Of a DNA stretch of 64,000 nt, positions 1 through 12,700 are shown piece after piece; the first letter of the stretch is position 1; each line of letters begins with the position of its first letter. The notes under the pieces are model-generated. The model saw nothing but the letters and a program-made list of their open reading frames with translations. It was not told the DNA's origin and did not search any database. Origin of the DNA: Lanius collurio (taxonomy: Eukaryota > Chordata > Aves > Passeriformes > Laniidae); assembly GCA_020086605.1 (NCBI GenBank), contig JACBWW010000016.1, positions 20,634,775-20,698,774 on the forward strand, read 5' to 3'. A program made the position numbers and the translations under genes.

Positions 1-3000
1 GTATTATTAAAGTACTATGTGCATGCTGGTGGTATTTTAAGGAAAGTGAGTCACTCGTTAGCTCCTGGAACAATAGTCTGCTAATTGCTAAACCAGCTTT
101 TACCAGCCTTAAGCTTTCTGGCAGATGTAGTGAAGATATTTTCTTCAATTCAGTCACTCAGCTAATTTATTTAAATAACTACTTAATTGGTAGTCAAGAA
201 ACTAACTAGGAATTGAAACATTCCAAAGGCTTCCAGAGTCTAAAAAAAAAATTAATAAAGTCTACTAATTCTAAAACCACAAGAGCTGTACTAAGTATAA
301 ACAATCAGTGCAATTCATGACTGACAGAATCATTCTTCAATAAGTCATTATTAATATAAACTTGTATCTGTTCAGATCATTGAAACATTTTTTTCATAAT
401 AAGAAAAGAAAGACTGATTGATATTAATTCACTTTCTATTCGAGTGTATCTTGGTATGAACCACAATTACCCTCTGTTATATAGTAAAAAAAGGACGACT
501 ATTACTATGGAGAAAAGAGTTCCACAAGTGAAATAGATAAAAAAACTGTCTGGTTCACTGTGTTGCGGAGAAGGCCATCCTTCCATGGTTTTTCCACACT
601 GCCATAAACTGTTGACCTATCTACATTAAAAATGAAGAGCAGTGATGATGGTTGGACAAGAATCAAGAGGATCCAAACAAGATTAGTTTTCTATCTAATC
701 TAATTCAATAATCTTTTCTTTTATGATCTATATCTGATATGCTGTAAGAGGCAGTATTCTTACCAAAAATAGTACCTATTTGGGAGTCAGAACTCCCAAA
801 CATCAACTGTTCCCTGCTGTGTTTATGCCCATCTTGATGTAATGATACCAATCTACCACCCAGCTAAGTACAGTGTGCTGGGGTGGAATTAAGCAGTGTC
901 AATGCAGTGCCTTTGGAAATCTTGAGCCATAGGTACTATAATCATGGAAAAGCATTAGGAGTTGTAACAATTAAGTACTCTTTTTATACTAAATATTATT
1001 ATTGAAAGTAGTTCTAGGCACCTCGGACTGGAGCTCACTGCAATCTGAGAATGTGTTGTTACTGAGTGGATAAATATTGAGCACAGCCACGGAATTACTG
1101 CTCAAATACTGCTGTTTGTTCCACGAAGGTGACAGCTCAGTGAGTTGGTGCAGTCTGACACCGGTGGCTGGTTCTTTCATCAGTCACATGGAGCCAGTTA
1201 AGAATCTCTGGGTATAAAAGCTCAAGCATCTGCTGTCTCTGGTGACAGGTTCACAAAGGGTTACTTGAAGCTGAGACAGATTCCTAAATCTGTCCCGGGA
1301 TTTTTCCCTAAAGGAGGCATGCTGGTGTGAACATGAAGTAAAGCAAGAAGAGTTTTTGCAGTGTTAAATAAATGAGTTCACTACTATAATGTATGGTTTT
1401 CTAAGCAAAGGCAAGGAAAGGATTAAGTATTAAAGTATTAAGAGGTCAGACAACAGCTGATAAAGAATTCAGCTGAAATGAAATAATTTTTGTGAGGTCC
1501 ATTGAACTGTTTGCACTGCACACTAGGTGGTGTGCTTGACTTGCACTCCAAAAGTCAGGCATATTGAACTTAAATCATTAATAGCTGTAAGAAGTCAAAG
1601 TACAACCCCTGCCTGAGAGCAAAAAGAATGACTGTTATTTATTAAAAATAAAATACAGACCAAAAAACCCACTACTTTAAATCACTTCTAATACCAGACA
1701 CTTGAAAGATAACTCAGTAAAGATTTTTAAAGAACAAATTTAAACACTCATTCAGAAATACTTATAGATCATGCAAGTTTTCATTATATGTGTTATACTT
1801 TTAAGAGGTTTGCACTATTAAATTATGGAGTTCAATAAGGGAGAATTCAGTTACAGAGAATGCATTTTGCTAAGGAAAAAAGAGAAGCGTAATGTGTCTG
1901 CCATCCCAAGAAATGCTGCATGTAGTTTCCATCTGATTGGGAGGAATATGTTTAGAAGTTTGCACTATTTGCCCTGTGAGATCTCAAGCCTTTCACCACC
2001 ATGCCAAATAATTACTGTTTTTAAACAGCTGTAAATTAAAATAGTTGTTTCTTTTTGAGTGAATCCTTTCAAGCCCTCTTTTTACTTAAAATCAAATAAA
2101 AGTTATAAAATCTTGATTGTATTCACTGGCAGTTCATCTTTCATATCGGTTTTAATACGAACACAATGCTTACAAAACCTTATTTCCCCCAAACCTCCAG
2201 TGATAAATTCTTACATTACCATTCTGCTTGAGACAAAGAACCAATAGAGATGAATTCAATAAGGTGTATGAATACTTCTGCATCATTTACATTCCAAGGC
2301 TTAAACTATATTTTAAAAAGCTTCTAAAATTTCATATGAAAGGACTACATATGACTTCAGCTCTTAGCAGTACAATTTATCTTTACTTCAAACTAAACTA
2401 CACTACAGTTATCACAATGTTTGGTAAATCAGATTATTTGATAAGAACAGAACTGCCAATAGTTATTTTTTGTGTCCAACATATAAATTTTACTTCAAAT
2501 GCTGAGAGTCTGCAACAGGAATGCATCATAAAATTATTACCTCTTCTCTGAAAAAAAAAAATCTAATTATATGGCATAATTTTGGAAGTTTTAAGAGATT
2601 GAATTGAAAATTTCAGGCAGAGCACGTAAGTGTTGTCTGAATGAAAGGGAGGATTCGGAGGTGAGATGGCTGCAGGTAATATTTCATATACAAGTGTACA
2701 GGGGTTGCTTAGATTGCATCCTGTTGACACACTACACCACAAAGAAGATTACACCAGCTTGTGCTTGGTGAGATTACCTGTCTTCCAGGGAAAACAGTAA
2801 CTCCAAATCCACTTTAAATTCAATAGCTGGACTTTGATGATCCTTGTGAGTCCTTCCAGTTCAGGATATTCTGTGATTCTATGATAGCCATACAGCTACA
2901 CAAAGTAGAAAATACACAAAGTGTTAATGTTTATGTAAGAAATTACAAACACCAATATCCCCTTAGGTTTTTCTTTACTTATTCCTACCCCTTTTTTGTA

Positions 3001-4136
3001 TTTCATCTGATGATCCCATACCTTACCCAGGTATGTACTTTTACATGCCAGTTAGTTTTCTGGCTTTAAAAATACCATACACATGTAGCCTTTTATTTTT
3101 CACTAAATGTAATGTACTTGAGACACCCTATTTCCTTAAATACTTCCGTATAAAGATGTTAGAATGGACTCAATTTATGTGGAATGAGCGGCAACTTACT
3201 CAAAATTCATGAGAATAATAAAACTGTAAGTCTAAAAATAAATTCTAAATGTTATTTAAGGATAAAATATCTCAAAAACCGATGAAAAATTCTTCAAGGC
3301 TTTGAGAAACTGTAATATATGTTAGTTCAGAGTTGGGTCACTTTATTTTCCAAAAAAAATTCTGTTGTTCCTCTCTGTGACAGCTTCCTCCCAGCTGGAT
3401 CTGTGCTGGTAGATCCTGGAGTTAGTATCTGAGTGACACAATGCCCCCAGCATTGAACATGATCCACTGCAGGAATCACTTCAAGGGATGGTGGGCAGCC
3501 TTCACTTCTTGGAATTGCTAATTGAAGCAGTAAACCTTTCAGCAAAAACTGTTGTCATTTTGTCACAACTGAGTAGATTTACTCTAGAAGTCATGGGAAA
3601 TTTTAGAGCCCACACTGCACAGACCAACCCCAAATCCTGTAATTGCTTCTATTAACTTCCAGGTCAAGATATCTACACTAGCAGTGATAAACGGATCAGC
3701 CAGTTCTGTATGGACACCAAATTCTGTGCATGAAAAGATGCTGCAGAGCAGATGCTTCACAGTAGATAAATAAACAACAAAAAATACATTGATTTACAAG
3801 TTTCTTTCATTCAACTTAGCATACCTTAGCTGGATGGTCAATTCTTAAATATCTTTAGAAATTGTCTAAAAGGCAGAATTGAGAAATACATATTCTCTGT
3901 AAACTGAAAATTAAGATTGCTTAGCAGTTGATTGATTATCTTATTGCTTACCAAAGAGGAATACATAAAATACTAAATCTTCCTTTTGTGAGTATAACTC
4001 AATGTAGTTTCAAATATGTGTTCAGTCACAGTTCCCTAGACTTTCTTTCTTTTTTTTAATTAATCTTCATTCCACCCTACCTGTTGGAAAAGTGACATGT
4101 GCAGCACATTTTTAAATGTGGTCTCTTGTTCTTCAG
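1..4136 (+). other. GPX7: GPX7 intron 1 (3' part)
   Basis: This AT-rich stretch ends in the acceptor TTCTTCAG at 4129-4136, directly before GPX7 exon 2. I looked for the first GPX7 exon (signal peptide and a GC-rich start) and did not see it, so it should lie to the left of the window and the intron should exceed 4.1 kb. The only repeat I can name is a CR1 3' end near 2829-2886. The remaining open frames are short, differ between frames and resemble no known protein. Confidence 0.75.
2829..2886 (+). mobile_element. CR1 LINE, 3' terminal fragment
   Basis: The segment reads like the extreme 3' end of avian CR1 elements (GATGATCCTTGTGAGTCCTT, then a copy of the motif ending in GATTCTATGAT). The closing ATTCTATG-type octamer is the hallmark of CR1 3' ends. 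The copy is diverged and heavily 5'-truncated, the usual state of CR1 insertions. Where the 5' edge lies is uncertain. Confidence 0.75.
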
Positions 4137-4398
4137 GTGTCTCTAGTTGTCAACGTTGCAAGTGAGTGTGGGTACACAGACAGCCACTACAAGGCCTTAC
4201 AGCAGCTGCAGAGAGACCTGGGCCCATACCATTTCAATGTGCTGGCATTCCCCTGCAATCAGTTTGGGCAGCAAGAACCAGACACTAACAAAGAAATTGA
4301 GAGCTTTGCACGAAAGACTTACGGTGCCTCCTTCCCTATGTTCAGCAAAATCACAGTCAGTGGAGCTGGTGCAATTCCTGCCTTCAAGTACTTAATTG
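4137..4398 (+). CDS. GPX7: GPX7 coding exon 2
   Basis: The exon runs from the acceptor CTTCAG|GTG to the donor ATTG|GTGAGT and has 262 nt (87 codons plus one base, so the following intron is phase 1). It begins VSLVVNVASECG and ends AFKYLI. It carries the peroxidatic Cys (residue 11 of the exon) and the FPCNQFGQQEP block. Similarity to mammalian GPX7 is near-continuous without gaps, as recalled from family knowledge. The exon is intact, with no stop or frameshift. Confidence 0.96.
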
Positions 4399-6379
4399 GT
4401 GAGTAACCTGGAACACTGGAGGGTTGTTTCTCCAGCATAGAATTCCTCTGACACAAAACACCATCCAAGAGAAAAAAGAGATCTATGATTGTGTTCACAG
4501 AGTTGTCAGGCTCAAAGAGGTCAGAAGTCATGTAGTCCCTCCTCCTGTACCAGGCAGGATTTCTCTTTGTTGCCTTTGTCTCACCTTCAAAAAGATCTCC
4601 AGAGATGAAGATACATCAAGAGCAGATGTCTTGTAAAAGCTGGTCCAATAAACCTCTACGTGGAACACAGGCCTCGAAATACTCTGCTCTACACTTACAA
4701 CACCCTGACCTTTTTCCACTTACAGCTTTGTAAGTGCTCCTCCTGTGACATGAGTGCTGCAGGTTGGATTTATAAGACTCATCTCTAGAGCTGTAGGATA
4801 AGTGGAAGCAAAGCACCTCACATTTTACTTCAACAACTGAAAAGTGAAACCAGGCACTAGATGATGTCCTTGAATACTCCCTTCCAAGTACTGGAACAGC
4901 CCTACTGTACAGTTCCTCCTGTTCCAATCTGCCTTGCAGCCCTGAGACCTGAAGAGGTTTTGCTGGTTCTTACCAGACAGCTGACAAAACACACTGTAAG
5001 GCAGGATACTCCCTATCAAGGCACTACTTTTCTTCCTGAACAAATGCTTTGAATACAATTTAAATGCTAAATTAAAATGTCAGTCTTAACCCAATGTGAA
5101 AGAAATGTCTTTCAGCAATGAAATATAGTAAAGCCCAATGTGACACAGTATCACCTGAGCTGCATTCTGCATGGACCATCTCCCTGCTGGCTCTCTCCAG
5201 CACCACAGTGTTCTCCCATACACCACTGAATTTAAAGGAGTGTGGATATTATTTTTGACTATCTCAGGCTCACCTCCTTCCAGGTCTCTGTAATGGATCA
5301 CTCTGCTAACGAAACTTCCTTGTAATCCTCTTCATATCCTTTAATCTCATTTTTGCCCAGGAGAATTGTTCCTGCAGACATGTCCCAGGAAATTTGCAAA
5401 ACTTGTTTATCCCCACTGGCCTGCCCTCAGAGGGAGGCTGCTGCAGCCTGGGTCTTTATTCAGCACAATGACAACATAGTTAAAAGTGTAGGTATGGCTG
5501 TGTCTTGAGGATACTTTGAAATAACCTCTGATTCCTCATGAGGTTTGCCCAATGTAGAATCAGTGGAAAAAAAGATGCTAATTTGTTTGCAGCATCTGCA
5601 CCTGTGCTTTTAGTGGGATGAGGTTCATGGCCTAATTGAACGTCCTGGAAATTTTGTTAGTCATATAGCAGAATAGCAAAGGGTAAGAGTGTGGCTCAGG
5701 TAAAAGAGTATGTGACCAGGAAGGGGAAAACTGTAGTAGATGAGAATTAGGTTTCCACCTGGAACGATTACTTTATTATTTCTTCATGTAGTATTTCTTG
5801 AAACAATCTTTGGAAGTGCATGATACTGGGTGCTTTTGGAGGGAAACTTCTGAATAAGCAAGTAATCAGTCCTGGTACAACTATATTTTTATGCCAAATT
5901 CCATTTTCCTATCAGTGTTCAGCTGTGTCAGTTAGATCTGTATAGCACAGCCACACATACACATCCTCTCACACACTTCAACACTGATTATTGTGCTTTT
6001 TCCGAGCTCAAGCTTCCGTGTTGCCATTAGTCTCCAAGGGACTACTGCTTAGTTAAAGCTGTCTGTCAGAAAATTAATCTTATTCAGTCTGAACTTCCTT
6101 TTAATTTTACATTCCTTCTTCTTCTGAGGTTAATCATCAAATTGACAAGAACAAATGTCAGGAATTGGCTAACATGTTTTTCTAATACCTAACTTTCTCC
6201 CCCCCTGCCCTGCAGAGTCTACAGGAGAAGAACCAACCTGGAACTTCTGGAAATACCTGGTGGACCCCAATGGGAAAGTAGTAAAGGCCTGGGACTCTAC
6301 TGTCTCTGTTGAAGAAATAAGACCCCACGTTACAGAACTTGTAAGGAAAATCATCCTAAAGAAGAAAGATGAATTATGA
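4137..6379 (+). CDS. GPX7: Glutathione peroxidase 7 (exons 2-3 of the gene; 5' end outside window)
   Basis: Join 4137-4398 with 6216-6379: 426 nt, giving 141 residues plus TGA. Given the usual ~187 residues of GPX7, about 46 N-terminal residues (signal peptide and first strand) are missing off the left edge. The visible part has the peroxidatic cysteine in NVASECG (TGT codon 4167-4169, a Cys rather than selenocysteine), the FPCNQFGQ motif with the second cysteine and catalytic Gln, and the WNFWKYLV motif with the catalytic Trp and Asn. GPX7 is an ER-lumen thiol peroxidase that passes oxidising equivalents from hydrogen peroxide to protein disulfide isomerases and the chaperone BiP. The protein ends KKKDEL, a canonical ER retrieval signal. 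GPX8 is the closest alternative, but it has an N-terminal membrane anchor, and the neighbouring SHISAL2A supports GPX7. Confidence 0.95.
4399..6215 (+). other. GPX7: GPX7 intron 2
   Basis: This 1.8-kb phase-1 intron runs from the GTGAGT donor at 4399 to the acceptor CCCTGCAG ending at 6215, which follows a pyrimidine-rich tract (about 6193-6212). Several overlapping short open frames lie in 4424-5301, but they disagree between strands and resemble no protein I know. I see no repeat family in it. Confidence 0.9.
6216..6379 (+). CDS. GPX7: GPX7 last coding exon (C-terminus with KDEL)
   Basis: The first two bases complete a Glu codon with the G left from exon 2. The exon then reads STGEEPTWNFWKYLVDPNGK and runs to KKKDEL and a TGA at 6377-6379. 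The WNF motif supplies the Trp and Asn of the glutathione peroxidase catalytic tetrad. Human GPX7 ends in REDL, a weaker KDEL variant, whereas this protein ends in the exact KDEL consensus. The exon is intact. Confidence 0.95.
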
Positions 6380-6795
6380 CTTTCATCATAAAAATCCCAG
6401 CATGCCAATTGCATCTTCATTGAGAATTTGGGCTGGACTTTTTCTTTTCACATTCCAAAAGAGAGGATATGGGGAAAGGAAATTATGACCAATTGAACCT
6501 GTATTCACCATCATAAGAATGTAGAAAACAGCAAGTTAGCACAGTCAAAGTAATTTAATATTTTTCTCCAACTGAATTCAGTTTGAGTTTTCTAGGAAAG
6601 GAGAAATATTCAGCAATTGTTTCTTCCCCAATTCAATTATTAATTGTTGGTAACACTACAGGAAGTCAGTTCATGTAGGAAGAAAGATCAGAATAATGAG
6701 AATATCATAGCTGGGATCTCCCTGACATCTACAAATCTGTTGTCATATTTTGATTGCAAACTGAATAAAATAAAGAGCAAAAAGGGCATAATTGA
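6380..6795 (+). other. GPX7: GPX7 3' UTR (predicted)
   Basis: About 0.4 kb of AT-rich noncoding sequence runs from the stop codon to two overlapping poly(A) signals. The 3' boundary is set roughly 20 bases beyond them and is inferred, since no transcript evidence is available here. Confidence 0.6.
6764..6774 (+). terminator. GPX7: Overlapping poly(A) signals for GPX7
   Basis: Two copies of AATAAA share one base (6764-6769 and 6769-6774), about 390 bases beyond the GPX7 stop. This is the first canonical hexamer I see downstream of the gene and the likely 3' processing signal. Confidence 0.65.
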
Positions 6796-9700
6796 CTTAA
6801 GGTGTGTGCTAGGAAGAGGGCCAAAACAGATACCTTCAGACCAGGCAGAATTTACATGTTCCATGTACCACAGCCAAATGTAGCTAATTTCATGTGTCTA
6901 GAAAGTTTAGAAGGGCACGGGGAAAACACATCTATAAAGCTTAAATGAAAGAAATATGAAAACAAAGTCCCTGTAAAAATTCTCCAGAAGCTGTGAGAAG
7001 AATTTCTGCATTTTTTCACCAAGTAAAGGTTATCAGATTATATTTAAATAGTCATTTGAATATCTGTAAGACCAGAGCCTACATGAAATGGCTATTTCTT
7101 TCTTCTACTAGCATTTTACCTTAGAATTACTCTTAGCTCATAAAACTGATGTTAGATTTATTTTCCATTTTATAACACTATCCAATTTTGCTGCATGTAC
7201 AGACAAACATCAGACAATCAAAAATATTTTCCCATGGAAATAATTTTGCAAATATTTAATTCTTGCATAATGTTACATAGTTTAATACTACATTAGTGCT
7301 GCAAATGCTTAATGGCACCTTTTTCAACTGTAGCAGTCAGGCATCTGCTTAGACTTCAGAAGTCCCTACCTTATGCTAAAATAACACTAACATTGGTAAC
7401 CTCATTGTTCCTTGACAGAAACCCTTTGAAAATTTTGTCAGGAAGAACTCCTTTTATCTCAACAAAACCCCAGTGTTCCCATCCTCTTAACCTCAGGATG
7501 CCTTAAGAAGAACCAAGTCTTGTCCAACTGCAGTATTATTGACAATTGAAAGCCTTTTTTGTGCTTTCTGATGCTCTTTCAAGTAGCACAAACAATGTTT
7601 GTCCATACAGTTGTCAGGGCCCATGTGTACAAATAAGCCTTAATTGACATGACCATGGTAAGGACTTTTTCCAACTCTTCACTGCCATTAGAGCTCTTCA
7701 GTGTCCAGACAGGCTCTTGTTGAAAACAAAGGCAAATATTATGGCATGTCCAGGCTTGCAGAACAAGAGAGGAAAGAATACTGACTGGACTCGTTCTGTG
7801 GAGCTCTCTGCAGAAGTAAGAGCTCCAGGTACTTTAGAATTTAAGGAAGAACATGAAGAGCAGAGATCATACTGCACAAAACAATCTCAAATTGCCTGAA
7901 AGAAGCTGAGAGCAAGGGTTTTTTAAGTTTTAGTGAAAAAACAAAGAAGGGGGTAGAAGAGAAAGTAAAAAGGAAGTAGCAATAGAAGAACATAAGTAAA
8001 AGGCGAAATCAAGTAAAAAGGAAGAAATGAGAAGGAAATGAAAAGAGAGTTTACAGCCAAGTAATCATCGGGACAGACAGAGCATGGAAATGTTCAAGTC
8101 TGAACACTGATACTAATGAGTATGTTCCAAGCTCTATCAGCTACTACTCACTTGAACTGTAACTTAGGAGTGCAGGAAATTGGTGCTTGTGGCAATGAAT
8201 ATTTGTATTTTCCTCCTCTGATGGTGAGAGAAGTGAACTCTATGCCTGATTCAGTAATTTAGTCTATTCTTACATGGATCACTCTAAGACAATGGTTGCT
8301 ATGGATATCACAAAGAAGGGAAAATCAGGCCCAGCTGATACTGTGCAGGGACAGAGAATCCACCTCTTAGAAAAGGAGGTCTTTATTACTCCACAGACTG
8401 TTTCTCTTTTTTCTTTTATCTCCTTTGATACTAATGAAATGCCCCAGCATGTTGTTAGCAAGCGCTGCAAGGCTTAAAATTTTCTCCTTAGAAAGTTTGT
8501 TTCTATTTTATATCTGAAGCTGGGATGAGACCAAACTAGGCTGAGAAAAATATTTTAAGCCTTTTCCATTTCAATTTCACTTCAAACAGAACTCTGGATT
8601 TACATAGAAACAATCCTCCATTCTCTTTTAGACAAATTCTACAAGTCTAAAGAGATATAATGGCAAGGATCAGTTGGGAAGGTTTTGTCCTATTTGGACA
8701 AATATTGTTTGTGCTTCTTTTAAAGGCATTACAAGGCACAAAAAAAGCTTTTTCTTTTCAATAATACTTCAATTGGACAAGACTAGATTCTTCTTAAAGC
8801 ATCATGGGGTTAAGAGCAGGGGACCCGAGCGTTATGTTTTTGTTGAGATAAAAAGAGCTCTTCCTGACAAAATTTTCAAAGGGCTTCTGTCAAGGAACAA
8901 TGAGGCTGCAATTGTTAGTGTTATTATTTTTTTGTGTGAGAGAAGCATTTCTGCAGTCTGAAGTCTGAGCAGATGCCTGAGTGCTATGAATAACTCCAGA
9001 CTGATGCTGTCAGAATTGGTGTTCTTACAAGTTTGGCCATTTAAAGAGAACTACGGTAAGTATTACACATGCAAGCCATGAAAAAAACATGTTTGAACAG
9101 CTGCATGATTTTAAGTACATAACTACTTTCTCTGAAGTTAACAGATACATTTACATTATTAAATTAGGCATGTGGCATAGACTCCATCCTTTGTTGCACT
9201 AAATAATTTCGTAGAACAAACGCTTTGGCCTTTTAATCAAAGTTCTAGAGTAAAAATAAATATTCTGCAGAACATTTATGTAGATTAATACATATCTGGT
9301 CACACTGTAAGTACTTCATGACTTCCTGCTCAGAAAAATTGCAAATCAAATTGCACCGAGTTGAATTTGACTGTTGAGACTATAGAGAGAGCATGCAGAG
9401 ATCAGAAATTACTTTTTTTTGCCTCATGAATTCCAGCACTGTTTTAATCTGACAGAGATCTTCCCTACAGCAAGTTCTGAAAACTGTAAACCAGCTCTGA
9501 ATCTATAGCATGAGACTATTTTTCCTTGCCACTTATTTGCTTTGCAGTGAACATAATAGTGTATAGTAACAGATGAGCACATTGATGTGTGGAGAGTGAT
9601 TACCTTCATCATCTAGGACTTGATCTCCTGCAGTTTACAGCTTTAAAGGTGTAAACTCTTGATCTGTTGATTTCAACATTAAACTAAGCACCTGGACACA

Positions 9701-12700
9701 ATTGTATGCAGCCACGTGCCCCCTATGGCATGCCACAGGGAAAAGAAATAATTTTAAATCCTAAATATAAGTCTAAAATTAGATAGGGCACTTTTGATCT
9801 TTTGAAACTTTGCCTCATAAAGAATGCAAAAATCAGACCTACACGAAACCAAAGTTCTGTTTTGAAGTGGAATATGCTACATTGAAATAGAGCAATAGAG
9901 AGGGGGTTAAACTTCCTCTATTGGCATTATAAGGAGAAGAAAACCAAATACCCTGGTTGTCCTTACAGTCATATCTGCTCTTTTAGATAAATGCTAGGGA
10001 CATTTCACTTGAGTATCTATTGTGACTTTAGTCAGAAACTCCAGTGGCAAACCAGACACAATTTCTCTGTGCTGGATGGTACTCAATTTATTCTTTCAAA
10101 CACAATAGCATCTCATTCAATAAACTTCTGATCTTAGTCAAGGTTTTCAGAAGACTGGACATCTCTTTGGTTAAGCAAACAGACTTTGTGCTACCTTTGA
10201 TTACTGAATCAACCAAATATATTCTATGCACAGGTAAATCTACTTCATCTACTCATAGAGCCAAATGGAATTTAACAAGCTTACTTCTGACTCACTCACA
10301 GAGAAATCAGGTATTCTCAGTGACAATTAACAGATCCCGCAGTAAAAGCATCACTGACAAAACACAAAGGAGTTTACAAACCTTTTGACAGACGAGATAC
10401 TGAAAGCACCAAATGAGAGGACTAATTCTTAACCATATTAAAACTCCATAGCAGAGACATATGCAGAGCAGAAGGAAATCTCTGAGCTGTACCAAACATC
10501 ATCTCAAAGGTGATCTATGATCTGATGCTACACAGTTAATTCATCTACCTAGGCAGCTCACAAACACAGTGATGCCCACAATACAGGGTAAGAAACAGCA
10601 AAACATCTTTTATGCCAACTCTGCAGCACCTTGGCATAGACAACAGTGGAGGCTTTTCCAGGGAGAGTGGCTGCCCTGTTCCAGCTGTCTCTGCTCAGCA
10701 GCTGAAGGCAGCCCAAGTAATTTTCCATCCTTAGCCTAGAAAACCTGATCCAAGCCATCAGTCTATCTGGCTAAGAGATAAGATGGGCTGTTTTATCTCA
10801 AAGCACTGCACAATACCTGCTCAACAAGAAGATCTTCTAAACTAATTCCTGGAAACAAGAGTGACTGAAGGATCATTGTGTTTTGAGTAAGCAGACTTGT
10901 ATTCTGGAAGGTAAGCACTGACATGAATGTTTTTAAGGTGATTCTGCTGATGGAGATTCTTTCCCCCCACTCAAGCAGAACTAATAGCATCCACCTAGTC
11001 AGGGACAGATTCTTCCCTGAGCAATAATTGATGGAACAGTGACAGTAAAAGGAAATAATACTACACTAGAACAATAGAAAAGACTGAAGCACAATTACAT
11101 GAAGAACAAACTTTTGTAATGCCTGATCTGTAATTGCAGTTCTGTAGAACACTTCCCCATCAGAGAGAAATTACAGATATTCCAGCTTCAGGGAGCTGTA
11201 GTTTTAGCTTGCTTAAATGAAAGATGCAGTAAGAAAGCTGTTACTGTATTATATTAAACAGTCCTCTGGGTTTTTTTGTCCCTCTTGCCCCAAAGGCACT
11301 GCTGTTTCATCATAATTAGTGCTTTAATCTGAATAATAGGATAAATCATTATATTTTTCTTTATCAAGCAAAGAAATCTGACAATGATAAATAAAGAACA
11401 GCTGGCAAGGAAAGTATCCATAAACCACAGATTGTTTATCCATTCTTTGGAAAAGGGCACAATACTCAAACTGTTCCCTGTAAGTAAAGGGCTTGCTGAA
11501 TCCCCCGTTTAAATTATAAATCAGCTTCTCTAACCCTTACCTAGTGTCACACCACTCATTCTGATTTGTCATTACTTCTGTATTCAAAACACTATTTATT
11601 TTGTTACTGGTATTTTTCTGTCCTCTGGAGAGACCACTAACCACTAGTGATATGTAGGGAAATGTTTTTCTGTCATATAAGCATTTTACTTTTGAAATCT
11701 CCTCTTCCAAATCCAGGCACAGTATTTTAACTTTTCAAGCAAAAGTAACCCCTCAATTGTCAATTTGGTTAAGCTGAAATACTTAACTGGATATAAGTGA
11801 TGAGAAACATTTCAAAGCTGATATTGATGTTTTCAAACTTTATAAATAAAATATTAAAAATTAAAAGATTTTCAAACCAAGAAATAGACTCTAAATGCCA
11901 ATATAAAAAGCTTTGGTGATTTTAAAACTTAGAAAATTGATTTTGTGAATTTTGTCAAAACATATTTTTCTACAAGTTTCAGCTTAGGGAACAGTTTGGT
12001 TAAAAAAATTGACAATTCCTCTTCTTTCAAAAAAGTCTTGGTAGCTTCAGAAGCTGCCAATCTATTTTGCCTTTAGCTAGACTGAAGTCAACAGGAATAT
12101 ATCATTGAGTAAAATTGCAATATCAAGTGTCTCTCTGATTATATGAATCACTCGGTTTTATTGAGTACTGGGAATTGCAAGACACCATTTCTAGTTGTTA
12201 ACTGCATCTTCAGTAAATATGTTTGTCAAGCCATTAAGAAACTGGGAACAAAGAGTTCATCAGAAGAGTTTCAGAAAACCAAAACTTTTCAGAGAACTGA
12301 CTTTAAAAATAATATAATGTGAATAACTCATGCAGTTAACACATAATCAGCATAATTTTAATAATTTAAATAGAAGAAAGGATGTCATACAGATTTTTTT
12401 TTTTAAGATTTAAGAAGTCAAGAAAACACTAATAGACAGCCAGCTAATATGGGACAAACTTTTCCCAAGTTTTAGGTGGGAAGTTGTATGCATTGAAAAG
12501 GTTTCATTGTATGTACAGATGGAAAATTCAGGGTAAATTATTTCCATGCCAGAGGAAGATTATACAGCAGAAGCATTCTTTTGTTATCAAGCTCTAATAA
12601 AAAGATGTATTACTGCAGCTAATGGCAAGTGGATGTATAATCCTCTTTCATCTATTGGGAAATTCTTCTTCTGCATGAATATTTAATCTGGTCTGACTTA

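Noticed and set aside
1213..1220. TATAAAAG, a good TATA-box sequence
   Set aside because: It lies inside GPX7 intron 1 with no exon, CpG island or conserved reading frame downstream.
1..4136. Search for GPX7 exon 1
   Set aside because: No GC-rich segment encoding a signal peptide followed by the GPX7 N-terminal strand was seen, so the exon is presumed to lie left of the window.
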